Assembly: GCF_024809855.1 (NCBI RefSeq)
Contig: NZ_JANUEM010000006.1
Location: 140,710 to 204,709 of the forward strand
Source of the DNA: Rheinheimera pacifica
GTDB lineage: Bacteria > Pseudomonadota > Gammaproteobacteria > Enterobacterales > Alteromonadaceae
Reading direction: 5' to 3'
DNA length: 64,000 bases
A model generated the notes under the pieces. That model was given only the letters and a program-made list of their open reading frames with translations, ran no database searches and had not been told where the DNA came from. Made by a program: the position numbers and the translations under genes. Shown here piece by piece: positions 53,272 to 63,449 of this stretch (position 1 is the first letter of the stretch; each line of letters opens with the position of its first letter).

Positions 53272-53557
53272 TTTTTGCACCCGCGAATTGCTGATAAAAA
53301 ACTCAAAGGCCAAACTGTGTTTTTAAACAGGTATTTCAGCTAGCCTGATACCAAGCTTGTTAAAGCCTGCAATTTTTACAATTCTTACCCTCTACCCTGA
53401 ATACCTTACCGAACCGGGCTCAGGGCATTTTCGCTAAAGCGCCCTGCTGACGCGGTCTTGCCAATGTGGAATAGCTCTTGCTGCTGTTATAGGTAGCTTA
53501 ACCGCGCTAATAACACTTGCGTTATCAACAACACCGTTTAACAACTAAGGAGCACAC

Positions 53558-53995
53558 ATGGCTATTATCAAATGGGCTACTGCAAAATATGAAGGTCTTG
53601 GCAAAGACGGTAAAGGGCATGTTTCTACTGAATCAGGCGCTTTGAAAGATCAGCCTTATGGCTTTAATACCCGGTTTGAAGATAAAGCAGGCACCAACCC
53701 GGAAGAGCAAATTGCTGCTGCGCATGCGTCGTGTTTTACTATGGCGCTGTCTTTTGGCCTGGCAAAGCTGGGCTTTAATAAAGGCAGCTTAGCGTCTAAG
53801 GTTGCCATTACGCTGGTTAAAGAAGGTGATGGTTTTACCATTACGAAGTCCGAAATAAAGTTAGATGCCAAAGTGCCGGGCATGAGTGGTGAAGACTTTG
53901 AAAAAGCAGCGGTAGAAGCCAAATTAACCTGCCCGATATCCAGGTTGCTAACTTGCGACGTTACTTTGGATATTACCTCGTTTGAAGGTAGTTAA
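53558..53995 (+). CDS. OsmC/Ohr-family peroxide reductase
   Basis: A 145-residue thiol peroxidase of the OsmC group. The catalytic cysteines are in AAAHASCFTMAL and EAKLTCPISRLL, and a Arg/Glu pair near PEEQIAAAH fits the active site. AAGGAG lies 7 bases before the ATG. The N-terminal KYEGLGKDGKGHVSTESGAL is more OsmC- than Ohr-like. It reduces organic and inorganic peroxides in the cytoplasm. It is transcribed away from the cassette array. Confidence 0.9.
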   Translation: MAIIKWATAKYEGLGKDGKGHVSTESGALKDQPYGFNTRFEDKAGTNPEEQIAAAHASCFTMALSFGLAKLGFNKGSLASKVAITLVKEGDGFTITKSEIKLDAKVPGMSGEDFEKAAVEAKLTCPISRLLTCDVTLDITSFEGS

Positions 53996-54029
53996 GTTGG
54001 GCTAATCTGCTCTTGGCGTAACGCCAAAC

Positions 54030-54055
54030 GCCCGTTTTATAACGTTAAAACGGGC
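54030..54055 (+). terminator. Stem-loop after osmC
   Basis: GCCCGTTTTA pairs with TAAAACGGGC around a six-base loop. The following bases are only moderately T-rich, so its strength as a terminator is uncertain. Confidence 0.55.
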
Positions 54056-54082
54056 CGCTTTAAATACCATGGAGCCTTATTA

Positions 54083-54298
54083 ATGACATCTGAGCAAACG
54101 GAACAAGAGTCGCGTAATTTTATGCATTATGCAGCACTGAAAACGGCCATTATTAATAATGAAGAGCAGCGGGTAAAAGAGCTGTTGGCCAACAAAAGCA
54201 TGCAAACGCTGGAAAAGGGCTACCTGCTGGATTTAGCCAGGTTAAATAATAACAGCGCTATATTGGCGTTATTAGAAGCCGTTCCGGTGGTGCCATAA
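54083..54298 (+). CDS. Small hypothetical protein with ankyrin-like repeat
   Basis: A 71-residue protein. The pattern YAALKTAIINNEEQRVKELL, then LLDLARLNNNSAILALLE, recalls one or two short ankyrin-type helix pairs, but the match is weak. AGGAG-like GGAGCC precedes the ATG. Not recognised otherwise. It may be co-transcribed with osmC, 87 bases upstream, or be independent. Confidence 0.55.
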   Translation: MTSEQTEQESRNFMHYAALKTAIINNEEQRVKELLANKSMQTLEKGYLLDLARLNNNSAILALLEAVPVVP

Positions 54299-54341
54299 CG
54301 CCAGCTATTTTCTGGCCGATAGCCGGTGCAACAGCAGCGGT

Positions 54342-54614
54342 TTACTTAGGTCTGAACAAGGTTACTAATAACGCTATCATTGCTATCACACAAAAAACCG
54401 GAATTAACAATACTACGCCGGCAATAGCCACACCGGTAATGATATCAGGGTAATTAAAACTGCTTGTACACCCGCTATTATTACCTCCGCCAAAACTGAG
54501 GCACAGATCAGCAAAAATCAGTGCGCAGCCAACCCAGGCTGCACCGGTAAACAGCGCTAATAACCAGTAAAAGCCTGCGGTTTTCTTTTTTTTACCTGTA
54601 TTCAGCTGTTCCAT
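54342..54614 (-). CDS. Small two-helix membrane protein, unknown
   Basis: A 90-residue protein with two strong hydrophobic segments (WLLALFTGAAWVGCALIFA and GVAIAGVVLLIPVFCVIAMI) and a glycine/asparagine loop with two Cys (CLSFGGGNNSGC). The lysine-rich start (MEQLNTGKKKK) should stay in the cytoplasm. No family recognised. It faces the 71-residue gene convergently. The 211 bases to the RDD gene hold the two divergent promoters and nothing more. Confidence 0.6.
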   Translation of the reverse strand: MEQLNTGKKKKTAGFYWLLALFTGAAWVGCALIFADLCLSFGGGNNSGCTSSFNYPDIITGVAIAGVVLLIPVFCVIAMIALLVTLFRPK

Positions 54615-54825
54615 AATACCCGATATTCTTGTTTAATAATGTTGTTAACTTAGCACGCCTAGCAGCTAGCCAAGTTAACTCTGGCAGATACTGTAGATAC
54701 TTAGCTTTGTTAAAGGCTGTGGCTGCAGGTTTTATAAAAAAGGCAAAGTTATGTTTTGTGCATTGCATTAGCGGCGTGCTGTGTTTAGAGTATTTTTAAT
54801 TCAGCCAGTCAGAGCCCGTTAAACC

Positions 54826-55878
54826 ATGAGCACAATCCCCCCTGCCACACTGCCATCTGCCGATAGTGCCGCAATTTCTGAAGTGGCACCAGACACCTTT
54901 GTTGATAGCAGCGGTAAACAACTTACTGAACGTCAGATAAGGCAGGTGGTTACACCGCATGTATTTGCTGTAGCACCAGAGCTGGTTGGTAAGCAATTAG
55001 CCAGGCCTGCACGCCGTGGTATGGCGATACTAGTTGACGGTTTTTTTATTGCAGCCCTTACCTCCGGCAGCCTGGTTTTTGTCATACCCATGCTGACTTA
55101 CCTGGCTTGGTCACGCTGGCAGGCAGGTAAAACCGGCCAGGTGGCCATTCTGGCCTGCACCGCACTGGTGTTGTTTACCAGCAACAACTGGACATCATCA
55201 CTGCCCTCCGACAGCACTATCAAACGTATTACCGACAGCACTGCCGTGTCGGCAAATGCTTTGCGCTTAAGCCAGGCCGACTGCGATGCAGCCTGTGCAC
55301 AAGTGCAGTTACAGGCTGTGATACAACAACTGCAAAACACCCGGCTAAGCATTGCCGAACGGGAAGAAATGCTTAGCGACCTGTTGGACATCAGCCAGTT
55401 ATCTGCCGCTGAAAAAGCCTCGGTGATGACAGAAGCCATTACCAGTCTTAAAGTTGGCGCTACCATAGAACAAATAAGCGAGACGGCGCAAAACAGCACA
55501 GATCAGGCAGTACCTGCGCCTTCAATTACCGGCGCTTCGCTGTGGCAAAGGCTGCAAGAGTCTGATCACAGTGTACTGAAATGGGTGCAAGGTACTTTAG
55601 CTGACCTAGGTATCGGTTTTGGCTGGGCTATAGGCTATTTTACGCTGTTTATTGCCTGGAATAACGGCCAGACCATTGGCAAAAAATTATGCGGCATTCG
55701 CGTAGTGCAACTGGACAACAAGCCTATTTCGCTGTGGGGTGCTTTTGGCCGCCAGGGTGGGTATAGCGCAGGCTTCGCCACAGGCTTGCTGGGCTTTTTA
55801 CAAGTATACTGGGACCCAAACCGCCAGGCTATTCAGGACAAGCTGGCCGATACGCTGGTACTGCGGGTAAAAAGCTAA
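54826..55878 (+). CDS. RDD-family membrane protein
   Basis: A 350-residue protein with the RDD signature RPARRGMAILVDGFFIAALT (Arg and Asp in the first helix) and a closing GKKLCGIRVVQLDNKPISLW and QAIQDKLADTLV segment. Between the membrane helices lies an unusually long soluble insert (about 125-250, coiled-coil-like QLQAVIQQLQNTRLSIAERE). RDD proteins are of mostly unknown function; some are sodium/proton antiporters. A short N-terminal segment with TERQIRQVVTPHVF precedes it. Confidence 0.82.
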   Translation: MSTIPPATLPSADSAAISEVAPDTFVDSSGKQLTERQIRQVVTPHVFAVAPELVGKQLARPARRGMAILVDGFFIAALTSGSLVFVIPMLTYLAWSRWQAGKTGQVAILACTALVLFTSNNWTSSLPSDSTIKRITDSTAVSANALRLSQADCDAACAQVQLQAVIQQLQNTRLSIAEREEMLSDLLDISQLSAAEKASVMTEAITSLKVGATIEQISETAQNSTDQAVPAPSITGASLWQRLQESDHSVLKWVQGTLADLGIGFGWAIGYFTLFIAWNNGQTIGKKLCGIRVVQLDNKPISLWGAFGRQGGYSAGFATGLLGFLQVYWDPNRQAIQDKLADTLVLRVKS

Positions 55879-56112
55879 GCCGGGTGGCATTTTTCATGCC
55901 CTACACGAGATAAAATTACAATAAAAATCGGCAATACCGAAAAAACACCGAACTTTATACTGCAAATATACACATAAGCCATGTGAATTATGGTTTTTAA
56001 GCCAAAATACACTAGCCTATTTTGCCATATTTTCATTAGTATGCGCATAGTAGATTAATGTTAACCGGGCGTTGCCGTCACCATTGTACAGCGCCAAGCT
56101 ATAGGCTTATTT

Positions 56113-59100
56113 ATGTTATTTGATGCAGATTTAACCACCTCATGCCCACTGCGACAAAAGATCCGTAATTATTACCGGATTGATGAAAATACCGTTATTG
56201 ACCATCTGCTCCCTCTTGCCGAGGTAGGCGTTAAAGCCCGCAGCCGCGCCTGGGAACGTGCCAGGCAAATTGTACTCACTATCCGCAAAGAGCAGGACGG
56301 CCAGGGTGGTATCGACGCATTATTAAATGAGTTCTCACTATCGAGCGAAGAAGGCGTAGTGCTGATGTGCCTGGCTGAAGCGCTGCTGCGGGTGCCGGAC
56401 AAAAGTACCCAGGAAGCGCTGATCCGCGACAAACTTGCCAAAGGCGACTGGAGCGCGCATCTGGGCAGCAGCGATTCGTTGTTTGTTAATGCGTCATCAT
56501 GGGGGTTGTTAATTACCGGAAAAATGGTGAGTTACTCCGATCAAAACAAAGCTCACCAGTTTGGTATTCTGAAAAAAGCCCTTGGCCGTCTGGGCGAGCC
56601 GGTGATCCGCAAGTCGGTTAACTTTGCCATGAAAATTATGGGCCGACAGTTTGTTATGGGGCGCGATATTGATGAAGCTATCGAACGCGCGGCAGACACC
56701 GAGAAAAAAGGTTATGTGTACTCCTACGATATGCTGGGCGAAGGTGCCCGCACTATGGCCGATGCCGACCGCTACTATCAAAACTATTTAACTGCCATTC
56801 ATGCTATCGGTAAAGCCGCTGATGGCCGTGGCCCGGTTAAAAGCCCCGGCATTTCCGTTAAGCTTTCCGCTATTCATCCGCGCTATGAATTCAGCCACCG
56901 CGAACGGGTAATGGCTGAATTACTACCTAAACTCAAAGCTTTGGTGCTGCTGGCTAAAAAATATGATATTGGCTTTACCGTAGATGCTGAAGAAGCCGAT
57001 CGCCTGGATATTTCGCTGGATATAATTGAAGCAGTATTCAGCGATAACGACCTGGGCGACTGGACCGGCTTTGGTCTGGCAGTACAGGCGTATCAGAAAC
57101 GGGCTATTTTTGTGATTGAATGGCTGGCCAATTTAGCCCGTAGAGTTAACCGTAAACTTATGGTGCGGCTGGTAAAAGGTGCTTACTGGGATACTGAAAT
57201 TAAAACCACCCAGCAAGGTGGGCTGGAACACTTTCCGGTGTTTACCCGTAAAGCCTCTACTGATGTGTCTTATAAAGCCTGCGCCATTAAATTGCTTGAA
57301 GCGCGCGATGTGCTGTATCCGCAGTTTGCTACTCACAATGCTTACACTGCCGCCACCATTTTAGAGGTAGCCAAAGGCAATAACACCGGCTTTGAGTTTC
57401 AGCGCTTGCACGGCATGGGTGAATCATTGTTTGACCAGATTGTCAGTAACGAAAAAATTCAGTGCCGGGTGTATGCCCCGGTTGGCGAGCATGAAAACCT
57501 GCTGGCTTACTTAGTGCGGCGTTTGCTGGAAAACGGCGCCAACTCATCCTTTGTAAACGCTATTGTTGATACTACCCAGCCGGTAGAGGCGTTGCTGCCC
57601 GATCCGGTAGAAACCCTGCAAGGCCTGCGCAACAAGTACAACAGCCAGATAAAAATGCCGCTAGATTTATACGGCGCTGAACGGGCTAACTCGCGCGGCC
57701 TGGATTTGACTGATGTAAATGCCCTGATGCCGTTTAAAGCCAATTTAGACAAATGGTTTAACGAGCACAGGATCACTGCCGACACTCTGCCAACAGGTGT
57801 ATCAGCGGTGATAAACCCGGCTAATCACAGGGAAATAATAGGCCATATCAGCCTGCACAGCCCTGAACACATGCAGCAGTTGCTAACGAATGCCGACGCG
57901 GCGTTTAGCAGTTGGTCGCAAGTGCCCATTAAACAACGGGCCAACCTGCTGCGCCGGATAGCCGACATTTTAGAGCGCCACAACGACGAGTTAGTAGCCA
58001 TTTGTATTAAAGAGGCCGGTAAAGTGGCACAGGATGGCATTGACGAAGTACGTGAAGCGGTCGATTTTTGCCGCTATTACGCCGCCCGCTCAGAAGAGCT
58101 GGCTAAAGACGAGCGCTTTGAACCCCGAGGCGTCATTTTATGTATCAGCCCGTGGAACTTTCCACTGGCAATTTTCCTCGGCCAGGTAGCCGCCGCTATT
58201 GTTACCGGCAATACCGTTATTGCCAAACCTGCCGAACAAACCAGCCTGATTGCGCTGCGCACTATTGAGCTCATGCACACTGTTGGCTTGCCCGAGCATG
58301 TAGTACAGGCGGTGCTTGCCCGCGGCAGTGATGTAGGTAAAACCATAGTGCCGGACCCACGCATACAGGCAGTGATGTTTACCGGTTCAACCGATACCGG
58401 CAACCTTATTGCACAAACGCTGGCCGCACGCAGTGATATTCAGGTGCCGCTGATAGCCGAAACAGGTGGCCAGAACTGCATGATTGTTGACTCCACTGCA
58501 CTGCCGGAACAGGTGGTTGACGATGTGATAAGCTCAGGCTTTCAAAGTGCCGGCCAGCGCTGCTCGGCACTGCGGGTGCTGTTTATTCAGGAAGACGTGG
58601 CCGACAACCTCATTGCCATGCTAAAAGGCGCTTTAAAAGAGCTGCATGTTGGCGACCCGGCGCTGCTTAGCACCGATATTGGCCCGGTTATTGATGCCAA
58701 AGCACTCAACAACCTGCAGCAGCACGTTGAGTACCTGCAGGATAAAGCCACGCTGCACTACCAGTGCGACATTCCGGATAACGACACCCACGGCGCTTAC
58801 TTCTTTGCACCACGTTTATATGAGATTAAAGATTTAGCCGTGCTAAAACGCGAGGTATTTGGCCCTTGTGTGCATATTATCCGTTTTAAAGCGAAAGAGC
58901 TGGACAAGGTTATCGATCAGATCAACGGCACCGGTTTTGGCCTGACTATGGGTATTCATTCACGCATTGAAGAACGCTGCGACTATCTGGCCAAAATGTC
59001 GCGTGCGGGCAATGTGTATGTTAACCGCAATATGATTGGTGCTATTGTCGGTTCTCAGCCTTTTGGTGGCCGGGGCTTGTCAGGCACCGGCCCCAAAGCC

Positions 59101-59916
59101 GGCGGCCCGAACTACTTAGTGCGGCTGTTAAAAGAAAAAGCCTCGCCGGACAATGTACAAATGACTAACCTGTCACCCGATGAGCTGGACTTACACAACG
59201 CCCCCGACGCCGAAATGCAGGTACAGCAACTGATGGCAAACTCGCTGCGCGATGAAAAAATCTGGCGTGCAACGGCATTAAATGATCGTATTTCTGCAGT
59301 ACGGCAATTGTTGGCCAAAATAGCCACCGTTGACATTATCGACGAACTGGCTGACGACTTAGGCTCTACGCTGGCCGATGCAAGGGCGCAGCTAAACCGG
59401 CTGGAAAAACATATGCGCAAAGCTATCGAATTACCGGGGCCTACCGGCGAGTCGAATACGCTGCGCTACGAACCGCGTGGCTGCGTGGTGTGTTATGCCG
59501 ATAAGAGCACCTCGTTTAACTTCTGGACTCTGTCTATTATTACCGCCCTGGCTGCCGGTAATACGGTCATTACGGTAGCATCGGAGCTGTTTTATGAAGA
59601 AGCCCAGACGTTCAGGGAGAAGTTTATTGCTACAGGTGTGGCGGACGGCGTGTTTCAGGTAGCGAAATCTAACCAGTTGCAGGCTATTCTGGCTCATCCG
59701 CATTTAGCCGGGGCAGTGGTTGCTGCGCGCTCGTCTCGTTTAGGCTACTTCAGCCAGCAGTTGGCCGAACGCGAGGGTGCTATTTTGCCGGTGATCAGCG
59801 CCGAATATTATGACACGTTAATCAAACGGCTTATAACCGAAAAAACCATCAGTATTGATACCACGGCATCAGGGGGTAACACCTCGCTAATGACTATGGT
59901 AGAAGACGACGAATAA
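56113..59916 (+). CDS. putA: Bifunctional proline utilisation protein PutA without DNA-binding domain
   Basis: A 1267-residue enzyme that oxidises proline to glutamate. The proline dehydrogenase barrel (about 150-500) has SVKLSAIHPRYEFSHRERVM and RLVKGAYWDTEIK. The P5C dehydrogenase domain (about 570-1010) has CISPWNFPLAIFLGQVAAAI, LIAETGGQNC (Glu) and AGQRCSALRV (Cys). A C-terminal ALDH-like domain (about 1100-1260) follows. The N-terminal ribbon-helix-helix that makes E. coli PutA a repressor is absent; the chain begins at CPLRQKIRNYYRID. Regulation must come from elsewhere. FAD/NAD-dependent, membrane-associated on reduction. The 234 bases upstream hold its promoter. Confidence 0.95.
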   Translation: MLFDADLTTSCPLRQKIRNYYRIDENTVIDHLLPLAEVGVKARSRAWERARQIVLTIRKEQDGQGGIDALLNEFSLSSEEGVVLMCLAEALLRVPDKSTQEALIRDKLAKGDWSAHLGSSDSLFVNASSWGLLITGKMVSYSDQNKAHQFGILKKALGRLGEPVIRKSVNFAMKIMGRQFVMGRDIDEAIERAADTEKKGYVYSYDMLGEGARTMADADRYYQNYLTAIHAIGKAADGRGPVKSPGISVKLSAIHPRYEFSHRERVMAELLPKLKALVLLAKKYDIGFTVDAEEADRLDISLDIIEAVFSDNDLGDWTGFGLAVQAYQKRAIFVIEWLANLARRVNRKLMVRLVKGAYWDTEIKTTQQGGLEHFPVFTRKASTDVSYKACAIKLLEARDVLYPQFATHNAYTAATILEVAKGNNTGFEFQRLHGMGESLFDQIVSNEKIQCRVYAPVGEHENLLAYLVRRLLENGANSSFVNAIVDTTQPVEALLPDPVETLQGLRNKYNSQIKMPLDLYGAERANSRGLDLTDVNALMPFKANLDKWFNEHRITADTLPTGVSAVINPANHREIIGHISLHSPEHMQQLLTNADAAFSSWSQVPIKQRANLLRRIADILERHNDELVAICIKEAGKVAQDGIDEVREAVDFCRYYAARSEELAKDERFEPRGVILCISPWNFPLAIFLGQVAAAIVTGNTVIAKPAEQTSLIALRTIELMHTVGLPEHVVQAVLARGSDVGKTIVPDPRIQAVMFTGSTDTGNLIAQTLAARSDIQVPLIAETGGQNCMIVDSTALPEQVVDDVISSGFQSAGQRCSALRVLFIQEDVADNLIAMLKGALKELHVGDPALLSTDIGPVIDAKALNNLQQHVEYLQDKATLHYQCDIPDNDTHGAYFFAPRLYEIKDLAVLKREVFGPCVHIIRFKAKELDKVIDQINGTGFGLTMGIHSRIEERCDYLAKMSRAGNVYVNRNMIGAIVGSQPFGGRGLSGTGPKAGGPNYLVRLLKEKASPDNVQMTNLSPDELDLHNAPDAEMQVQQLMANSLRDEKIWRATALNDRISAVRQLLAKIATVDIIDELADDLGSTLADARAQLNRLEKHMRKAIELPGPTGESNTLRYEPRGCVVCYADKSTSFNFWTLSIITALAAGNTVITVASELFYEEAQTFREKFIATGVADGVFQVAKSNQLQAILAHPHLAGAVVAARSSRLGYFSQQLAEREGAILPVISAEYYDTLIKRLITEKTISIDTTASGGNTSLMTMVEDDE

Positions 59917-59960
59917 CCTGCCAGCACGAGTAGCCAGCCTGCCAGCATAAGTTACACCAT

Positions 59961-59990
59961 AAAAGCCAGGGTAGCCCCCTGGCTTTTTTA
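59961..59990 (+). terminator. Terminator of putA
   Basis: AAAAGCCAGGG pairs with CCCTGGCTTTT, followed by a T-run. It lies 45 bases past the putA stop. Confidence 0.85.
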
Positions 59991-60162
59991 TCTGCCAAAG
60001 CGCAGCTGTTGCCTTCAACAACATCTTAGCAGCATGTATTAAGCCTGCCCCAGGTTTGTGATGCCGCCTTTGTTAGGGTAGACTCCCCCGGTTTTTAAAC
60101 ATAATAATACCGCGCTCAGCGCGTCTTCTCAGACCAAGGGAAACTTATCGGGAGCATAATCC

Positions 60163-61593
60163 ATGGCAAGATTTAAAGTGCCGCACACCCTTACTTTGTT
60201 GTTTAGCATGATGGTACTGGCGATGATCGCTACCTGGATAGTACCGCAAGGCTTTTTTGAAACTCAAACCCTGGCTAATGGCCGCTCGGCTGTCGTACCC
60301 GGCACTTTTGCTTTAGTAGAAGAACGCCAGTACTTAAGCCCGTGGCAGTTGTTAACCGCCATACCACGCGCTTTTGCCAGTGCTCAGGACGTTATTTTCT
60401 TTGTCATGATTTTAGGTGGCGTGCTGTCTATCGCCCGCGCCACCGGTACAGTGGATGCGTTAATTGGCCGCCTGCTGACCCGGTTTGGCGAAAAACCGCA
60501 GATGCTGATCTTTATGGTGGTGTTTTGCTTTGCCATGGCGTCCAGCGCTATCGGCACCGCCGGGGAGTATATCCCCTTTGTGCTGATTTTAGTTGCACTG
60601 TGTAAAGCGATGCGGCTGGATGCGATGACAGCCGTCGGTATGACAGTAGCCGGTTATGGTATTGGTTATGGTGTATCGGCTATTAACCCTTTTACAGTAA
60701 TTATTGCCCAGCAAATTGCTGAAGTGCCGGTACTGTCGGGTATAGAACTGCGGCTGGCGATTTTTATCCCCTTTGTGCTGATTGGTTTTCACCATGTCTG
60801 GAGCTATGCCAAAAAAGTACTGGCCGACCCGGCCAACTCAATGGTAGCCGATTTACCCTGCCCGCTTGGCGATAAACAAACCGCGACTTACCCACAACTG
60901 GCGCTAAACCATAAACTTATTTTAGCCAGCTTTGTCGGCACCATCGCTATCGTGGCTTATGGCATTAGAGTACATGGCTGGTACTTATACGAGCTAAGCG
61001 CCTGCTTTGTTGCCTGGGGCCTGTTTACTGCGGTCGTTGGCCGCATTTCTGCCGACACTGCGGCTCAAAAATTTGTCGACGGCGCCATGGAGCTCACCAC
61101 TACTGCCATGCTGATAGGTGTGGCGCGTGGTATTTCGCTGGTTATGGAAGATGGTCAGATTTTACACTCACTGGTACATGGTATGTCGCTGCCACTGTCT
61201 TATGTGGGCGCGGAAGCGGCAGCTGTTGGCATGCTGATTATTCAAACCCTGCTGAACTTCTTTATTCCCTCCGGTAGTGGACAGGCTTATGTCACTATGC
61301 CATTAATGGTGCCGCTGAGCGATTTACTCGACATTCCGCGTCAGGTTGCCGTGTTGGCGTATCAGTTTGGTGATGGCTTTTCTAATATGCTCATCCCTAC
61401 CAATGCCGTGTTAATGGGTATTATCGGTATTGCCGGTATTCCTTACGGCCACTGGTTCCGCTTTTGTGCACCATTGCTGCTAAAGCTGATGCTGGCAGCC
61501 TCAGTGGTGTTGGTGCTGGCAGTAGTATTTGACTATGGCGACAGTGTTCAGCCGGAAAAAACGGCCAGTATAAGCGTAAGCCAACCGGAATAA
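60163..61593 (+). CDS. YfcC/ArcD-type basic-amino-acid or C4-dicarboxylate carrier
   Basis: A 476-residue membrane carrier with about twelve helices. The opening FKVPHTLTLLFSMMVLAMIATW and IVPQGFF match the YfcC group (DcuC-like superfamily). GGVLSIARATGTVDALIGRL, GTAGEYIPFVLILVALCKAM and the late INPFTVIIAQQIAEVP and FIPSGSGQAYVTMPLMVPLS blocks are conserved. Substrate is uncertain (arginine/ornithine, peptides or C4-dicarboxylates are candidates for this group). It lies after putA but has its own 170-base upstream region. Confidence 0.82.
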   Translation: MARFKVPHTLTLLFSMMVLAMIATWIVPQGFFETQTLANGRSAVVPGTFALVEERQYLSPWQLLTAIPRAFASAQDVIFFVMILGGVLSIARATGTVDALIGRLLTRFGEKPQMLIFMVVFCFAMASSAIGTAGEYIPFVLILVALCKAMRLDAMTAVGMTVAGYGIGYGVSAINPFTVIIAQQIAEVPVLSGIELRLAIFIPFVLIGFHHVWSYAKKVLADPANSMVADLPCPLGDKQTATYPQLALNHKLILASFVGTIAIVAYGIRVHGWYLYELSACFVAWGLFTAVVGRISADTAAQKFVDGAMELTTTAMLIGVARGISLVMEDGQILHSLVHGMSLPLSYVGAEAAAVGMLIIQTLLNFFIPSGSGQAYVTMPLMVPLSDLLDIPRQVAVLAYQFGDGFSNMLIPTNAVLMGIIGIAGIPYGHWFRFCAPLLLKLMLAASVVLVLAVVFDYGDSVQPEKTASISVSQPE

Positions 61594-61603
61594 GCCGGGT
61601 ATA

Positions 61604-61632
61604 GCATGCCGGTAACAACATTACCGGCATGC
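61604..61632 (+). terminator. Stem-loop after the YfcC-type carrier
   Basis: GCATGCCGGTAA and TTACCGGCATGC form a perfect 12-base stem with a five-base loop. The T-run that follows is short, so it may be an mRNA stabiliser or a rho-independent terminator with weak tail. Confidence 0.6.
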
Positions 61633-61707
61633 TTACTGGTAATTCAGTGTTTTCCTGATTAGAGTACGCTAATCAGGCAACAGCCCCCCTTCACTGCAGG
61701 CCGTGAT

Positions 61708-63447
61708 ATGAGTCAGGCGAAACAAATTGCTGAAATTATCTTAAAAGGCTTTCGCCGCCACTTCAGTTTATTTCAGGCTATTACCGCCAAAGCCAAACAA
61801 CGTTTTGAACTGGCCGACTGGCGCGCTTTTCAGCAGGACAGCTCCGATCGTATTTCGTTTTATGATCAGCGCGTTACCGAAGCTATTGCTCATCTGGCCA
61901 ACGAGCTGCCAAGCCAGTGTTTAAACGAAACACTATGGCAACAGGTAAAGCAGCACTATATGGAGTTTCTGGCGTTTCACCCCCAGGCCGAGCTGGCTGA
62001 AACCTTTTATAACTCGGTGTTTTGCCAGTTATTTGAGCGTAAATACTTCCATAATAAAAACATTTTTGTTGAATCAACATTAAGCAAACAGCATTTACCC
62101 GCCCCGGTGGCCTCGGTATACGACAGCTACTTTCCGGCGCAGGATGGCTTAAAACAAACTATCCGTAATATTGTCTCCGGCTTTGGCTTTATTACGCCCT
62201 TTGTGAACCTGGACCGTGATATCCGCCTGATTGTAAAAAGCTTTATGGCGCAGTCCAGCCATGGCCGCCACCCGGTATACCAAATCCGCTTTGATATTTT
62301 AAGGTCGGTGTTTTACCGTAATAAAGCTGCTTACATTGTTGGTCGCGCGGTAACACCGGATGGCCAGCAGCCGTTTATTATTCCGCTGCTGCACCGTGAA
62401 GGTGCCGGTTTATATATCGACACCCTGGTAACTGACGCCAAGCAAATGACGATTATTTTCGGCTTCTCGCGCGCCTATTTTATGGTTGCCAGCCAGGTAC
62501 CATCAGCACTAGTGCATTTTTTGCGTGAGCTGCTGCCGCATAAAACTCTGGCCGAACTGTATGCAAGTATCGGCTTACATAAACAGGGCAAAACCGAATT
62601 TTACCGTGAACTGCTGGGCCACCTGAATAAAAGTAATGATCAATTTGTGGCGGCCCCCGGTATTCGCGGCATGGTGATGATGGTGTTTACCCTGCCCTCT
62701 TTTCCTTATGTATTTAAAGTGATCCGCGACAAGTTTGCCCCCAGCAAAGAATTTGGCCGCGATACGGTAAAAGCGCGCTACCTGCTGGTAAAAAAGCATG
62801 ACCGTGTTGGCCGCATGGCCGATACGCTGGAATACTCTGATGTTGCCTTACCAAAAAACCGTTTTTCGGCCGAATTACTCGAAGAATTGCAGCAGGTTAT
62901 CAGCGGCTCGCTCAGCTTTGAAGATGAGCTGGTGGTTATTAAGCACCTGTATATTGAGCGGCGGATGATCCCGCTGAATATCTATCTGGAAACGGCCTCG
63001 TTGGAGGAAAAAAGCCATATTATGGACGACTACGGCCAGGCGATTAAACAGATGCTGGCCGCTAATATATTTCCCGGTGATATGCTGCTGAAAAATTTTG
63101 GTGTAACGCGGCATAAACGCGTAGTGTTTTACGACTACGACGAAGTGCAGTATATGCTGGATGTGAATTTCAGAAGCTTCCCGAAAACCGATAACTACGA
63201 AGACGCGCTATTTGCCGAAGGCACAGTTTGCGCTGCCCCGGGTGATGTATTCCCTGAACAAATGGCCACCTTTGTTACGCCGCAGCCGCAAATCCGTGAG
63301 CTGTTATTTAGTAAACATCCCGAATTATTAGACGCCGCCTATTGGCGGCAGAAACAACACAATATCCGCAATGGCGTGGTAGAAGATATTTTCCCCTATC
63401 CCGACAACATGCGCTTTTATCATTTTTACAACGACGAGCCCGCTTAA
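61708..63447 (+). CDS. aceK: Isocitrate dehydrogenase kinase/phosphatase
   Basis: A 579-residue enzyme that phosphorylates and dephosphorylates isocitrate dehydrogenase to route carbon into the glyoxylate bypass. It matches AceK over the full length: [20 protein letters not shown], then [20 protein letters not shown] (ATP site), [20 protein letters not shown] and [20 protein letters not shown] (catalytic DYDE). aceA and aceB are not adjacent here. It ends 2 bases before the yaiI-type gene. Confidence 0.95.
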   Translation: MSQAKQIAEIILKGFRRHFSLFQAITAKAKQRFELADWRAFQQDSSDRISFYDQRVTEAIAHLANELPSQCLNETLWQQVKQHYMEFLAFHPQAELAETFYNSVFCQLFERKYFHNKNIFVESTLSKQHLPAPVASVYDSYFPAQDGLKQTIRNIVSGFGFITPFVNLDRDIRLIVKSFMAQSSHGRHPVYQIRFDILRSVFYRNKAAYIVGRAVTPDGQQPFIIPLLHREGAGLYIDTLVTDAKQMTIIFGFSRAYFMVASQVPSALVHFLRELLPHKTLAELYASIGLHKQGKTEFYRELLGHLNKSNDQFVAAPGIRGMVMMVFTLPSFPYVFKVIRDKFAPSKEFGRDTVKARYLLVKKHDRVGRMADTLEYSDVALPKNRFSAELLEELQQVISGSLSFEDELVVIKHLYIERRMIPLNIYLETASLEEKSHIMDDYGQAIKQMLAANIFPGDMLLKNFGVTRHKRVVFYDYDEVQYMLDVNFRSFPKTDNYEDALFAEGTVCAAPGDVFPEQMATFVTPQPQIRELLFSKHPELLDAAYWRQKQHNIRNGVVEDIFPYPDNMRFYHFYNDEPA

Positions 63448-63449
63448 AA

